64,000 nt of DNA, from positions 186,001 through 250,000 of the forward strand of contig NZ_JAIFXZ010000003.1 of the NCBI RefSeq assembly GCF_021033825.1, given 5' to 3'. This document shows, piece by piece, positions 17,659-26,269 of this stretch. Source of the stretch: Dietzia aurantiaca (GTDB taxonomy: Bacteria; Actinomycetota; Actinomycetes; Mycobacteriales; Mycobacteriaceae). The notes beneath the pieces were generated by a model. That model did not search any database, was not told the origin of the DNA, and saw only the letters and a program-made list of their open reading frames with translations. Position 1 is the stretch's first letter. Each line of letters starts with the position of its first letter. The position numbers and the translations under genes are program-made.

Positions 17659-18486
17659 TCAGCCGCGGCGGGCCGTGAAGCGACCGATCAGGCGGGTGCC
17701 CGCCAGGAACGGGACTCGCGTGAACCGCTTGGAATACCAGGCGAAGGTCGCGAACGCGTCCGGGGTGATCACGACGCGACGCGCCTCTATGCCCCGGATC
17801 GCCCGGCGGGCGATGATCTCCGAGGTGAGGTGCGTCTTGGAGAGTAGCTTGCGCGCCATCTCGTCCGACTGCGCATCTTCCCCGGACAGCGAATCCGCGA
17901 GCCCGGACTGGAAGAACTGCGGGCAGATCACCGACGTCGACACGCCCCGGTGCCGCAGTTCCGCGTCGAGGGTCTCCCCCAACGCGACCGCCGCGGCCTT
18001 GGTGGCGTTGTAGGCGCTCATCTGCGGTGCGTGCACCAGGCCGGCCGCCGAGGCGGTGATGACGATCCGGCCGCCGTCCGGGATCCGGCCGGCGAAGGTG
18101 CGGCAGCCGCGCACGACCCCCAGCAGGTTGATCTCGACGATCCGCTGCCACGCGGCCATCGACGTGATCCCGATCGGCCCGCCCACCGCGATTCCGGCGT
18201 TGTTGACCAGTACGTCCAGTCGGTCGATATCCGCGGCCGCCGCCTCCCAGTCCGCGTCCGAGGTCACGTCCAGTCGACGGTACGTCCAGCGCCCGGTCAG
18301 CGCCCGCACCTCGGCCGGCGCCTCGGCGTGGACATCCGTGAGGATCACCTCGTCACCGAGCGCCAGGAACTCGCGCGTCAGCGCCAGCCCGAGCCCGGAT
18401 GCCGCACCGGTGATGAGGACACGACGCGAGCCGGCCTCGGCCGCCGACGCCCCCGCGCGGCCACGTCGGGAAAGGAATCCGCTCAT
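17659..18486 (-). CDS. SDR family oxidoreductase (MymA-locus type)
   Basis: This 275-residue short-chain dehydrogenase has TGAASGLGLAL as cofactor motif, LDVTSDADW, NNAGIAVGGPI, a catalytic Ser in ITASAAG and YNATK as the catalytic pair. An Asp at the end of the second strand (LTDVHAE) suggests NAD preference. The C-terminal 45 residues (WYSKRFTRVPFLAGTR) are basic and amphipathic, perhaps membrane-associating. Its ATG overlaps the stop of the monooxygenase gene, so it is the second gene of that operon. In Mycobacterium tuberculosis a similar SDR (Rv3085) lies in the mymA operon downstream of a similar flavoprotein. Confidence 0.85.
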   Translation of the reverse strand: MSGFLSRRGRAGASAAEAGSRRVLITGAASGLGLALTREFLALGDEVILTDVHAEAPAEVRALTGRWTYRRLDVTSDADWEAAAADIDRLDVLVNNAGIAVGGPIGITSMAAWQRIVEINLLGVVRGCRTFAGRIPDGGRIVITASAAGLVHAPQMSAYNATKAAAVALGETLDAELRHRGVSTSVICPQFFQSGLADSLSGEDAQSDEMARKLLSKTHLTSEIIARRAIRGIEARRVVITPDAFATFAWYSKRFTRVPFLAGTRLIGRFTARRG

Positions 18487-20120
18487 CGGGTCAGGCCCAC
18501 CTTGTCGTCGTCGTTCTCGTCGTCGTACTCGATGCCCGCGCCCTCGTGGCCCGCGACCTCAGGGCTCGCGTCGGCACTCCCGACGCCTGGCCACCTGCCG
18601 GACAGCTCCACGTCCGGACCGAAGGCCATCCCGCGGCGCTGGTCGCCGAACGCGAGCTCCGGGATCTCCACCAGGTAGTTCTGCACATAGCGCCACGGCC
18701 GGGTCTCGCCCTGTTTGGGGAAGAGATGGCCGTCGCGCCGGATGTAGCCGGCGTCGAAGTCGAGCAACAGCCGGTCGGCGGGCTCCTCGGGCGCGGTCGG
18801 CGCGTATACGGTGTCGCCCCGCTTCCACAGTTTGACCATGTAGCGCGAGACCATGTCGGCGCGCAGGGTCCACGACGAGTTGATATAGCCGACGGTGAAG
18901 CTGAAGTTGGGCACGCCGGCGAGCATCATGCCCCGGTAGGTGACCTGGGACGGGCCGTCGAGCTCCCGGCCGTCGATGCTCAGGGTGCCGCCGCCGAACG
19001 CCTGGAGCCGCAGGCCGGTGGCGGTGACGATCACGTCGGCCGGGATCTCTTCGCCGCCTACTAGCCGGATGCCGTCGGGGGTGAACGTCTCGATGTGCCC
19101 GGTCACCACGCGCGCACCCCGCTGCAGCGAGCGGAAGATGTCGCCGTCGGGGGCCTTGCACACGCGCTGATCCCACGGGCGGTAGTCGGGCGTGAAGTGC
19201 TGGTCGATCATCTCGGCGGAGATGAACCGGCGCTGCATCGCGCGCAAGACCCGCTTGAACAGCCACGGGGCCCGCTGCGCCACCACGAACTGCCCCATGT
19301 CGCGCGCACCGTGGTTGAAGCGCGCGACCTTGTAGGCCAGCGGGCCCGGCAACAGGCGCTTCCACACCGCGCTGATGGTGTCCTTCTCCGGCAGCGGGCC
19401 GATGTAGCTTGGGGTGCGCTGCAGCATCGTCACCTCTGCGCCCAGCTGCTCCAGCGACGGCAGCAGTGTGACCGCCGTGGCGCCGGAGCCGATCACGACG
19501 ATCTTGCGGCCCTCGTAGTCCATGTTCTCGGGCCACTGCTGTGGGTGGATGATCTCGCCGCGGAAGTCGGCCTCGCCCGGGAACTCGGGGCGGTAGCCCT
19601 CGGCGTGCGAGTAGTAGCCGGCGCCGTAGTGGACCCGGCGGGCCCACACGATGCGCTCGGTGGTGGTCGCGGCGTCATCGGCGGTAGTGCGGTCGGTGGA
19701 GGCGTCGCCGCCCACGTGACACGTAACGCGGTACAGCTGTAGAGCACTGTTCCAATCGGAGTCGGCGACCCACGACCGCAGATGTAGCCGGTCCAGCGCG
19801 CCGGCCTCGCGGGCGGTGTCGCGGATGTACTCCTTGATGTCGGCGCCGCCGCCGAGCGTGGAGTCGTGGGGCCACGGCCGGAACGGGAAGCCGAAGGTGG
19901 CCATGTCCGAGTCCGAACGGATGCCCGGGTAGCGGAAGGTGTGCCACGTTCCGCCGAGATCGTCATGGGCGTCGTGGATCTCCCATTCCCACTGCGGGAA
20001 GGTGCGATTGACGTGGTGCGCGAGATCGATCCCGGAGATCCCCGCGCCCACGATCAGCAGGTCCAGCGGGTTTTCTGGCGTCGCGCCGGGCCGCTGGCGA
20101 CTGTCGGTGGAAGTACTCAT
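18483..20120 (-). CDS. Baeyer-Villiger type flavin monooxygenase (MymA/EthA-like)
   Basis: This 545-residue flavoprotein has an FAD-binding GAGISG near residue 25, the Baeyer-Villiger fingerprint FRGEIIHPQQWP and a second dinucleotide motif VIGSGATAVTL for NADPH, followed by TVGYINSSWTLRADM typical of the MymA/EthA group. These enzymes insert oxygen next to ketones or oxidise S/N atoms. The start ATG at 20120 precedes the conserved DLLIVGAGISG; the frame open to 20936 is a shadow. The C-terminus ends in an odd acidic tail (EYDDENDDD) encoded by the recurrent GAC motif (18501-18517). Gene order (SDR downstream, AraC divergent upstream) matches mymA/virS. Confidence 0.88.
   Translation of the reverse strand: MSTSTDSRQRPGATPENPLDLLIVGAGISGIDLAHHVNRTFPQWEWEIHDAHDDLGGTWHTFRYPGIRSDSDMATFGFPFRPWPHDSTLGGGADIKEYIRDTAREAGALDRLHLRSWVADSDWNSALQLYRVTCHVGGDASTDRTTADDAATTTERIVWARRVHYGAGYYSHAEGYRPEFPGEADFRGEIIHPQQWPENMDYEGRKIVVIGSGATAVTLLPSLEQLGAEVTMLQRTPSYIGPLPEKDTISAVWKRLLPGPLAYKVARFNHGARDMGQFVVAQRAPWLFKRVLRAMQRRFISAEMIDQHFTPDYRPWDQRVCKAPDGDIFRSLQRGARVVTGHIETFTPDGIRLVGGEEIPADVIVTATGLRLQAFGGGTLSIDGRELDGPSQVTYRGMMLAGVPNFSFTVGYINSSWTLRADMVSRYMVKLWKRGDTVYAPTAPEEPADRLLLDFDAGYIRRDGHLFPKQGETRPWRYVQNYLVEIPELAFGDQRRGMAFGPDVELSGRWPGVGSADASPEVAGHEGAGIEYDDENDDDKVGLTR
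18501..18517 (-). repeat. GAC-repeat motif, class A, monooxygenase C-terminus
   Basis: Reverse-strand AGAACGACGACGACAAG encodes the acidic END-DDK tail of the flavin monooxygenase. Confidence 0.65.
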
Positions 20121-20210
20121 GCCGAGTACCGTAGCCGCGCCTGGCGTCAGAAACCTTCCGTAATGCGCCAACAAGTTGAGAATTCGCGCCACCCGACGCA
20201 GGGTTACCCC

Positions 20211-21248
20211 ATGGCTTTCATCCGATCGGCAGGCCTGCGCGGTGTCCGACAGGTGGTCACCGACCTGGGCGGGGACCCCGACGATCTGGCCCGGCGCTGC
20301 GGCCTGCCGACCGCCGCCCTGGACAGCGACGAGATCCTGGTCGAGGACCTGGCGATCGCCCTGCTGCTGGAGACGGCCGCCGCCGAGCTCGACTGCCCGG
20401 ACCTCGGCCTGCGGGTGGCCCAACTCCAGGACCTGGACATGCTGGGCCCGGTCGCCGTGGCCGTGAAGAACGCGCGCAGCACCACCCAGGCGCTCGAGAT
20501 GACCTCCAAGTACCTGTTCTTCCACTCGCGGTCGATCGAGATCACCGTGATCCCCGATCCCAGGGGCGACGACGACGTGCTGGGCGTGCGTTTCGGATAC
20601 CGCGACGTGGACCAGGAGATCCCCCCGCAGTCCGTCGACCTGGTGCTCCTGTTCCTGCACCGCGCGATGCAGAGCGTGCTGGGGCCTGACTACGGACTCC
20701 TGTCGGTGGAGTTGCCGAACGAACTCGGCGCTGCGGAGCAGCAGTACCGGGAGCTGTTCGGCGCCCCGGTGGCGGCGTCGACCCCGGGCGCGGTGCTGCG
20801 CGTGCCGTCCGCGCTGCTCGGGCAGCCCATCCCCGGCGGCGACCAGACCCTGCAGCAGTTGGCGCTCCGATACCTCGACCAGCACGTCCCCGCGGACCGA
20901 CGCGGGTTCGTCGACCACGCCCGCGCGGTGCTGCACCAGTCGCTGGAGACCGGCACCTCCTCGCTCGCGGACGTGGCCGGCCTGCTGGCGGTGTCACCGC
21001 GCACGTTGCAGCGCGAGCTCGCCAAGGAGGGCACGACCTTCGCCGCGATCCGCGACGACGTCCGTCGCGAAACGGCGCTGCGACTGCTCACCACCACGGA
21101 GATCCCGCTGTACCAGATCGCCTCCGCCCTCGATCTGGGCGATGCGACCACGTTCAGTCAGTATTCCCGTCGCTGGTGGGGGAAGACCGCTCGCCAGGTG
21201 CGACTCGGCGGCACGCCTGCCGCCGAGGTGGGAGACTGGAAACCATGA
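20211..21248 (+). CDS. AraC-family regulator, VirS-like
   Basis: This 345-residue protein has an N-terminal arabinose-binding-like sensor domain (AAELDCPDLGLRVAQLQDLD, then LGPVAVAVKNA) and a C-terminal AraC/XylS double helix-turn-helix (LADVAGLLAVSPRTLQREL and IPLYQIASALDLGDATTFS). This layout and the divergent monooxygenase match VirS, activator of the mymA operon. I chose ATG 20211; an in-frame ATG at 20163 would add 16 residues. The 90 bases between it and the monooxygenase start must hold both promoters and the regulator sites; I see no clear repeat there. The stop overlaps the next TetR start (ATGA). Confidence 0.85.
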   Translation: MAFIRSAGLRGVRQVVTDLGGDPDDLARRCGLPTAALDSDEILVEDLAIALLLETAAAELDCPDLGLRVAQLQDLDMLGPVAVAVKNARSTTQALEMTSKYLFFHSRSIEITVIPDPRGDDDVLGVRFGYRDVDQEIPPQSVDLVLLFLHRAMQSVLGPDYGLLSVELPNELGAAEQQYRELFGAPVAASTPGAVLRVPSALLGQPIPGGDQTLQQLALRYLDQHVPADRRGFVDHARAVLHQSLETGTSSLADVAGLLAVSPRTLQRELAKEGTTFAAIRDDVRRETALRLLTTTEIPLYQIASALDLGDATTFSQYSRRWWGKTARQVRLGGTPAAEVGDWKP

Positions 21249-21922
21249 GCTCGATCCCGGCGTCCGACCCCCTGGCCATGCTCCGCTCCGGGCGGGGACT
21301 GGAGGACGGGGCCGAGCCGGACGACCCGATCCGCGAGCAGATCCTCGACGCCGCGACAGCGCAGTTCCAGAGCGTCGGGATCGCCCGGTCCACGATGAAC
21401 GACATCACGCGGCGGGCCGGGTTGGCGCGGATGACCCTGTACCGGCGGTTCGCCAACAAGCAGGAGCTCGTCGAGGCGACGCTGCTGCGGGAGTCGGCGT
21501 GGTTCCTGTCCGACCTGCAGCAGGAGATCGACGCCCACGACACGGTGGAGGACAAGCTCACCGAGGGGTTCGCCTTCACCGTCGAGACGCTGCGGGATCA
21601 TGACCTGCTCAACCGGCTCCTGGAGACCGAGGCGGAGGCGACCGTCCCGCACTTCACGGTCCAGGGGGCACCGCTGATCACCGCGGCCGCGCACTTCCTG
21701 GCCGGCGAGGTCTCCCGCAACGCCCCCGACTCGCGCAGCTACGAGGAACTGCTGGTCGTTGCCGAGGTGACCGTGCGGCTCGTGATCTCGTTCGTCCTCA
21801 GTCCGTCCATGGTCATCGACCTGGACGACCCCGAGGTCTCCCGGGCGTTCGCCCGCAACCACCTCGGTCCGCTGCTCGGCCCGTCGGCGTTCGCCGGCGA
21901 GGTCGGACCAGCGCATTCCTGA
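21245..21922 (+). CDS. TetR-family regulator
   Basis: This 225-residue protein has a TetR helix-turn-helix at about residues 35-75 (ILDAATAQFQSVGIARSTMN, then DITRRAGLARMTLYRRFANK) and an all-helical C-terminal ligand domain. It begins with ATG 21245 overlapping the AraC stop, so it is co-expressed with that regulator. It could control the same monooxygenase operon or the AurF-fprB operon that starts downstream; the second is plausible because those genes follow on the same strand behind their own promoter. Ligand unknown. Confidence 0.85.
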   Translation: MSSIPASDPLAMLRSGRGLEDGAEPDDPIREQILDAATAQFQSVGIARSTMNDITRRAGLARMTLYRRFANKQELVEATLLRESAWFLSDLQQEIDAHDTVEDKLTEGFAFTVETLRDHDLLNRLLETEAEATVPHFTVQGAPLITAAAHFLAGEVSRNAPDSRSYEELLVVAEVTVRLVISFVLSPSMVIDLDDPEVSRAFARNHLGPLLGPSAFAGEVGPAHS

Positions 21923-21940
21923 GTAATTCTTCGTGGGCGG

Positions 21941-21969
21941 TTGACGAAACACCCCTCCGTGTCTAGCGT
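21941..21969 (+). promoter_or_regulatory. Promoter of the AurF-like/fprB operon
   Basis: TTGACG (21941-21946) and TAGCGT (21964-21969) are 17 bases apart, a good primary-sigma promoter, about 90 bases before the ATG at 22060. The leader between them and the gene has no recognised structure. Confidence 0.55.
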
Positions 21970-22059
21970 CAGTTACAAATAGATCGCGGATGTCACTCTG
22001 TATCGATCCGCATCTGGCTCCCACGCTCCCGGCAACGGCCGGTGACCGGAAGGATGATC

Positions 22060-23073
22060 ATGACTGCTGTCGCACCCGCCCCGTCGGCGACCACCGAGGA
22101 GTACGAGAACACGCTCCGGCGCCTGTCGGACGCCTCGGTCCACCGCAGCTTCGACCCGTTCAAGGACATCTCCTGGGATCACCCGGACTTCAAGGCGGAT
22201 CCCACGGACAAGCGCTGGATCCTGCCCGCGGGGATCGACCCGCTGGGCGGGCACCCCTGGTACCTGTCGCAGCCCGAGGAGAAGCAGATCGCGATCGGCC
22301 TGTGGCGCCAGGCCAACATCATGAAGGTCGGCCTGCAGTTCGAGAACATCCTGATCCGCGGGATCATGCAGTACGTCTTCAAGTCGGAGAACGGCTCGGC
22401 CGAGTTCCGTTACCTCACGCACGAGGCGACCGAGGAGTGCCACCACACCCAGATGTTCCAGCAGGGTGTGAACGCCATCGGCGCTGACGTCCCGGGGATG
22501 CCCAAGTGGCTGCGCCGGATCTCGCCCATCATCCCGATGGCGGCCGGGCCGTTCCCGGTGGCCTTCTTCATCGGCGTCCTCGCCGGCGAGGAGCCGATCG
22601 ACCACACGCAGAAGCAGGTCCTGCGCAACTCGGACAACCTCCCGCCGGTGCTGTCGCGGATCATGGAGATCCACGTCGCCGAGGAGGCCCGCCACATCTC
22701 CTTCGCCCACACCTTCGTCGCCCGCAACGCGCCGCGCATGTCCCGCCGCGAGAAGTTCTTGGTCTCGCTGGCGTTCCCGGTGATCATGCGGCTGCTGTGC
22801 GACGCGATCCTCAAGCCCACCAAGGAGTTCCGCGACGCCTTCGACATCCCGCAGGAGGTTGTCGACGAGTTGTACTGGGACGGCCCCGAGTCGCGCCGGT
22901 TCCTGTCGGACCTGTTCGGTGACGTGCGCATGCTCGCCGAGGATTCCGGGCTCATGAACCCGACCGCCCGCCGGGTGTGGAAGGCGCTGAAGATCGACGG
23001 CCGCCCCTCGCGTTTCCGCGGCGAGCCGCCGGTCGCGTTCCACGAGCCGGCCCCGGCCGCCGCCGCGAGCTAG
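22060..23073 (+). CDS. AurF-like non-heme diiron protein
   Basis: This 337-residue helical protein has two carboxylate/histidine motifs fitting a dimetal site: EATEECHHTQMF (about residues 120-131) and EIHVAEEARHISFA (about 203-216). That spacing is typical of the AurF/p-aminobenzoate N-oxygenase-like diiron oxygenases. The partner FprB-type ferredoxin reductase gene starts 7 bases downstream, which would supply electrons; in M. tuberculosis the AurF-like Rv0885 is likewise next to fprB (Rv0886). The ATG at 22060 has GGAAGG at ideal distance; GTG 22042 is a less likely start. The substrate is not known. Confidence 0.8.
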   Translation: MTAVAPAPSATTEEYENTLRRLSDASVHRSFDPFKDISWDHPDFKADPTDKRWILPAGIDPLGGHPWYLSQPEEKQIAIGLWRQANIMKVGLQFENILIRGIMQYVFKSENGSAEFRYLTHEATEECHHTQMFQQGVNAIGADVPGMPKWLRRISPIIPMAAGPFPVAFFIGVLAGEEPIDHTQKQVLRNSDNLPPVLSRIMEIHVAEEARHISFAHTFVARNAPRMSRREKFLVSLAFPVIMRLLCDAILKPTKEFRDAFDIPQEVVDELYWDGPESRRFLSDLFGDVRMLAEDSGLMNPTARRVWKALKIDGRPSRFRGEPPVAFHEPAPAAAAS

Positions 23074-23079
23074 GCTGCC

Positions 23080-24681
23080 ATGCCCCACGTCATCACGCAG
23101 GCCTGCTGCGCGGACGCCTCGTGCGTCCACGCCTGCCCGGTCAACTGCATCCATCCCACGCCGGACGAGCCGGATTTCGGCACCGCCGAGATGCTCTACA
23201 TCGACCCGGTGTCGTGCGTGGACTGCGGCGCCTGCGTGGGGGCGTGCCCGGTCGGGGCGATCGTGCCGCACACCGAGCTGGCCCCGGAGCAGCAGGACTT
23301 CCTGCGCATAAACGCGGAGCTCACCGGGGACAACCGTCCGTCCCGGCCCCAGGCCCGCGTGCCGGCGTTGGTGCGCCTGGGTCCGACCCGCACAACGCTG
23401 CGGGTAGCGGTGGTGGGCGCCGGCCCGGCCGCGCTGTACGCCGCGGACGCCCTGCTGCGACAGGACGACGTGCAGGTCACGGTCTTCGACCGGCTGCCGG
23501 TGCCGCACGGTCTCGCCCGCCACGGCGTGGCGCCCGACCACACCAGCACCCGCGCGGTCGCGGACCTATTCACCGCGATCGAGGACGAGCCCGGCTTCGA
23601 CTACCGGCTGGGCGTGCGAATCGGCGAGGACGTCACCGCCGCCGAACTCGCCGCGCACCACCACGCCGTTATCTACGCGACCGGTGCGGGGACCGACCGG
23701 CCACTGTCCATCCCGGGCACCGACCTCCCCGGCAGCACGTCCGCGACAGAGGTGGTGGCCTGGTACAACGATCACCCCGACCACGTGGACGCGCACGTGC
23801 CGCTGGACCACGAGCGCGCGGTGATCGTCGGCAACGGCAACGTGGCGCTGGACGTCGCGCGCATCCTTGCCACCGACCCGGAGCGGCTGGCCGACACCTC
23901 GATCGCTCCGCACGCCCTGGACGCGTTGCGCCACAGCCGAGTGCAGGAGGTGGTGGTGCTGGGCCGGCGCGGCCCGCAGCACGCCGCGTTCACCCTGCCC
24001 GAGCTGGTGGGTCTGGCCAGGCGGGAGGACATCGACCTGCGCGTCGAGGCCCCCGACGGCATCGACGTGGACGCCGCGACCGACCGACAGACGCGCCTCA
24101 AGCTGGAGTATCTCGCCGAGCTCGCCGCGCGCCGGCCCGCCGCGCCCGGCGATCGCCGCCGGATCGTGCTGCGCTTCCAGGCCTCCCCCGTGGAGGTCGT
24201 GGGAACCGACCGTGCGGAGGGCCTGCGGGTGGTGCGCACCGAACTCGAGGTCGACGACGACACCGGCACCGCCCGCGCCATCCCGGTTCCTGGCTCCGAA
24301 GAGGTCATCGCGGCCGGACTCATCCTGGGTTCGGTCGGCTACCGTGGCGTTCCGGTGCCGGGAGTGCCGTTCGATCCGGCCTCCGCAACGATCCCCAGCT
24401 CGCAGGGCCGCGTGCTCGACGAGCCCGGCGGCGACGAGCTGCCGGGCCAGTACGTGGTGGGCTGGATCAAGCGCGGACCGCGCGGGTTCATCGGCTCCAA
24501 CAAGACGTGTGCGGCGGAGACCGTCAACGCCCTGTTGGCCGACGCCAACTCGGGGACGCTGCCGTCGCCGCGGCCCGCGTCCGAGTTCGACGCGCTGCTA
24601 CGCGGTCGCCGACCCGATCTCATCGATGGTGCCGCATGGCGTCGCGCTCGCCCCCGCGCGAAGGCGGCGGCCTCCGCTTAG
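23080..24681 (+). CDS. fprB: Ferredoxin/ferredoxin-NADP reductase fusion, FprB type
   Basis: This 533-residue protein fuses an N-terminal bacterial ferredoxin to an adrenodoxin-reductase-like flavoprotein. The ferredoxin part has cluster motifs CCADASCVHACPVNCIH (residues 9-25) and CVDCGACVGACPVGAI (about 47-62). The reductase part has an FAD-binding GAGPAALYAADAL (about residue 110), an NADPH-binding GNGNVALDVAR and the C-terminal GWIKRGPRGFIGSNK typical of FNR of this family. It passes electrons from NADPH to ferredoxin-type carriers, here probably to the neighbouring diiron protein. ATG 23080 follows the upstream stop by 6 bases. It overlaps the convergent MBL gene by 4 bases. Confidence 0.9.
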   Translation: MPHVITQACCADASCVHACPVNCIHPTPDEPDFGTAEMLYIDPVSCVDCGACVGACPVGAIVPHTELAPEQQDFLRINAELTGDNRPSRPQARVPALVRLGPTRTTLRVAVVGAGPAALYAADALLRQDDVQVTVFDRLPVPHGLARHGVAPDHTSTRAVADLFTAIEDEPGFDYRLGVRIGEDVTAAELAAHHHAVIYATGAGTDRPLSIPGTDLPGSTSATEVVAWYNDHPDHVDAHVPLDHERAVIVGNGNVALDVARILATDPERLADTSIAPHALDALRHSRVQEVVVLGRRGPQHAAFTLPELVGLARREDIDLRVEAPDGIDVDAATDRQTRLKLEYLAELAARRPAAPGDRRRIVLRFQASPVEVVGTDRAEGLRVVRTELEVDDDTGTARAIPVPGSEEVIAAGLILGSVGYRGVPVPGVPFDPASATIPSSQGRVLDEPGGDELPGQYVVGWIKRGPRGFIGSNKTCAAETVNALLADANSGTLPSPRPASEFDALLRGRRPDLIDGAAWRRARPRAKAAASA

Positions 24682-25421
24682 TGGGCCCCGGCGACCAGGG
24701 CCTGATCGACGGCGGTCTCGACGCCATCGGTCCACGGGTTGCCGTGCCCCGGTAGGACCACCGAGGCACCGGTTGCGGCGACGGCCCGCAGTGAGTCGAT
24801 GGCGCGGGCGGTGTCGGACGTGGCGGCCGAGGCCACGATCTGGGGGCCGGCCACTCCGGTGTAGGGGTCGAAGGTCACCAGCGCGTCACCGCTGAGCACC
24901 ACGTTTCGGTCGGGGAGGTGCAGGATGCAGTGCCCGTCGGTGTGGCCGGGCGAATGTACCGCGACCGGCGCACCCGGGTACGGCAACGCCGACCCCACGG
25001 CCATCTCCTCCGTCCGGTCGACGCCCCGGACCGTGAGGGCGCCGCCCAGCGCCATCCGACCGAGCGTCGGCAGCGACCGCGGGTGCAGCAGCGGATAGAG
25101 CAGGCGGTTGCGCTGTGGCGTGTACTGGTACGGGTGGGCGGCCAATCGGATGTCCTGCGGGTGGACGAGCACCGGGACCCGCCACTCGTCGCGGACGCGG
25201 CGGGCGAACCCGACGTGGTCGAAGTGCCCGTGGGTCAGCACTAGTGCCCGCACGTCGCCGGGGCGCCGTCCCAGTTCCTCGAGTGCGTCCAGCAGCATCG
25301 GCCACATCCGCGGAAGGCCGGCGTCCACGAGCGTGACCCCGTCGTCGTCTTCCACGAGGTAGCAGTTGACCCGGGCGTGGGTGAGCAGATGTACGCCGTC
25401 GGCGACGGAAGTGATGCGCAT
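24678..25421 (-). CDS. Metallo-beta-lactamase fold hydrolase
   Basis: This 247-residue protein has the zinc-binding motif THGHFDHVG, then HSPGHTDGHCILH, SGDALVTF and a C-terminal PGHGNPW, giving the His/Asp ligands of the MBL fold. The pattern is that of small MBL hydrolases (glyoxalase II or quorum-lactonase-like); no specific substrate is readable. Start ATG 25421 has GGAGGCCTC upstream. It is on the strand of the TetR gene 25534 and may be in its operon (112-base gap). Confidence 0.85.
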   Translation of the reverse strand: MRITSVADGVHLLTHARVNCYLVEDDDGVTLVDAGLPRMWPMLLDALEELGRRPGDVRALVLTHGHFDHVGFARRVRDEWRVPVLVHPQDIRLAAHPYQYTPQRNRLLYPLLHPRSLPTLGRMALGGALTVRGVDRTEEMAVGSALPYPGAPVAVHSPGHTDGHCILHLPDRNVVLSGDALVTFDPYTGVAGPQIVASAATSDTARAIDSLRAVAATGASVVLPGHGNPWTDGVETAVDQALVAGAH

Positions 25422-25533
25422 GAGGCCTCCTCCGGTGGTGTCGGGCACTCGCCGCGCTGAGTCCGGGCGGTCGACCCCTCGGTGTGATCACGGTAGGCAC
25501 CGGGATGCGGGACCGACACCGGTCCGCCAGGTG

Positions 25534-26202
25534 TCACATCGCGGTGGGATCGTCCCCCGTGACGGCTCCCGGACGACCGATCGCCGCGCCGACCCGGGGC
25601 CGGCCGAGTCCCGCGGCCATCCAGTCGACCAGGTCCGCGACGTACTCGCGGTGCGGTGGGAACGAGTCGGGGGCGGCCTCCGCGCGGACGGCGAGGTCGG
25701 AGGTGACGACGACGACGAGTTGCCGCACCCGGTGCCGTGCCATCTCCGTGCCGCACCGTCGCGCCGTCTCGCTGACCAGTACCTCGAGCTGATCCTGGAG
25801 CACGGTGCCGCCGACCGGCCCGGCGGTGACGGTCCGACCGACCTCGGTCAGCGGCCCCACCTGGGCGATCACCCGGAGTATGCAGCGTCCCTCTTCGTCG
25901 AGGAGCAGATCCGCCAGCGGCGCCACCACGGCGCGTACCGCCTCCGGCAGGTCGGGCGGGTCCGCGCGCCAGCGCGCCAGGTCGGCCCGGCGCTCGTCCT
26001 CCATCCGCGCCACGCCGTCGGCGAGGATCTGCGCGAGCAGCCCGCGGCGGGAGCCGAAGTGATAGTTGATCGCCGAGTCGTTGCCCTGCCCGGCGTCGGC
26101 GACGATGTCCCGGACCCGGGCCGACTGCCAGCCCTCGTCCGCGAATCGGCGCAGTCCGGCCAGGTAGAGGGCCCGGCGGGTGTCGGCGGAGGTGCGCGGC
26201 AT
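25534..26202 (-). CDS. TetR-family regulator (likely repressor of the P450 gene)
   Basis: This 222-residue protein starts MPRTSADTRRALYLAGLRRF and contains a TetR helix-turn-helix (RVRDIVADAGQGNDSAINYHF, giving recognition helix near residues 40-50). The ligand-binding half is helical and unassigned. It is divergent from the P450 gene at 26270, and the 67 bases between them contain the perfect palindrome TTAACA-N5-TGTTAA (26245-26261), the likely operator. Start ATG 26202. Confidence 0.85.
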   Translation of the reverse strand: MPRTSADTRRALYLAGLRRFADEGWQSARVRDIVADAGQGNDSAINYHFGSRRGLLAQILADGVARMEDERRADLARWRADPPDLPEAVRAVVAPLADLLLDEEGRCILRVIAQVGPLTEVGRTVTAGPVGGTVLQDQLEVLVSETARRCGTEMARHRVRQLVVVVTSDLAVRAEAAPDSFPPHREYVADLVDWMAAGLGRPRVGAAIGRPGAVTGDDPTAM

Positions 26203-26244
26203 GGGTCGAGTCTAGACGGATTCGACCCGACCCCTTCCCTCGCA

Positions 26245-26261
26245 TTAACAGTAGGTGTTAA
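26245..26261. promoter_or_regulatory. Perfect palindrome, probable TetR operator
   Basis: TTAACAGTAGGTGTTAA is a perfect 6-bp inverted repeat with a 5-base centre, in the gap between the divergent TetR and P450 genes and only 8 bases before the P450 ATG. Its AT-rich arms stand out in this GC-rich region. Binding by the adjacent TetR product is inferred. Confidence 0.65.
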
Positions 26262-26269
26262 ATGGCGCC

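Noticed and set aside
20121-20936. 272-codon extension of the monooxygenase
   Set aside because: It is antisense to the AraC gene and lacks family similarity; the FAD motif sits at the expected distance from ATG 20120.
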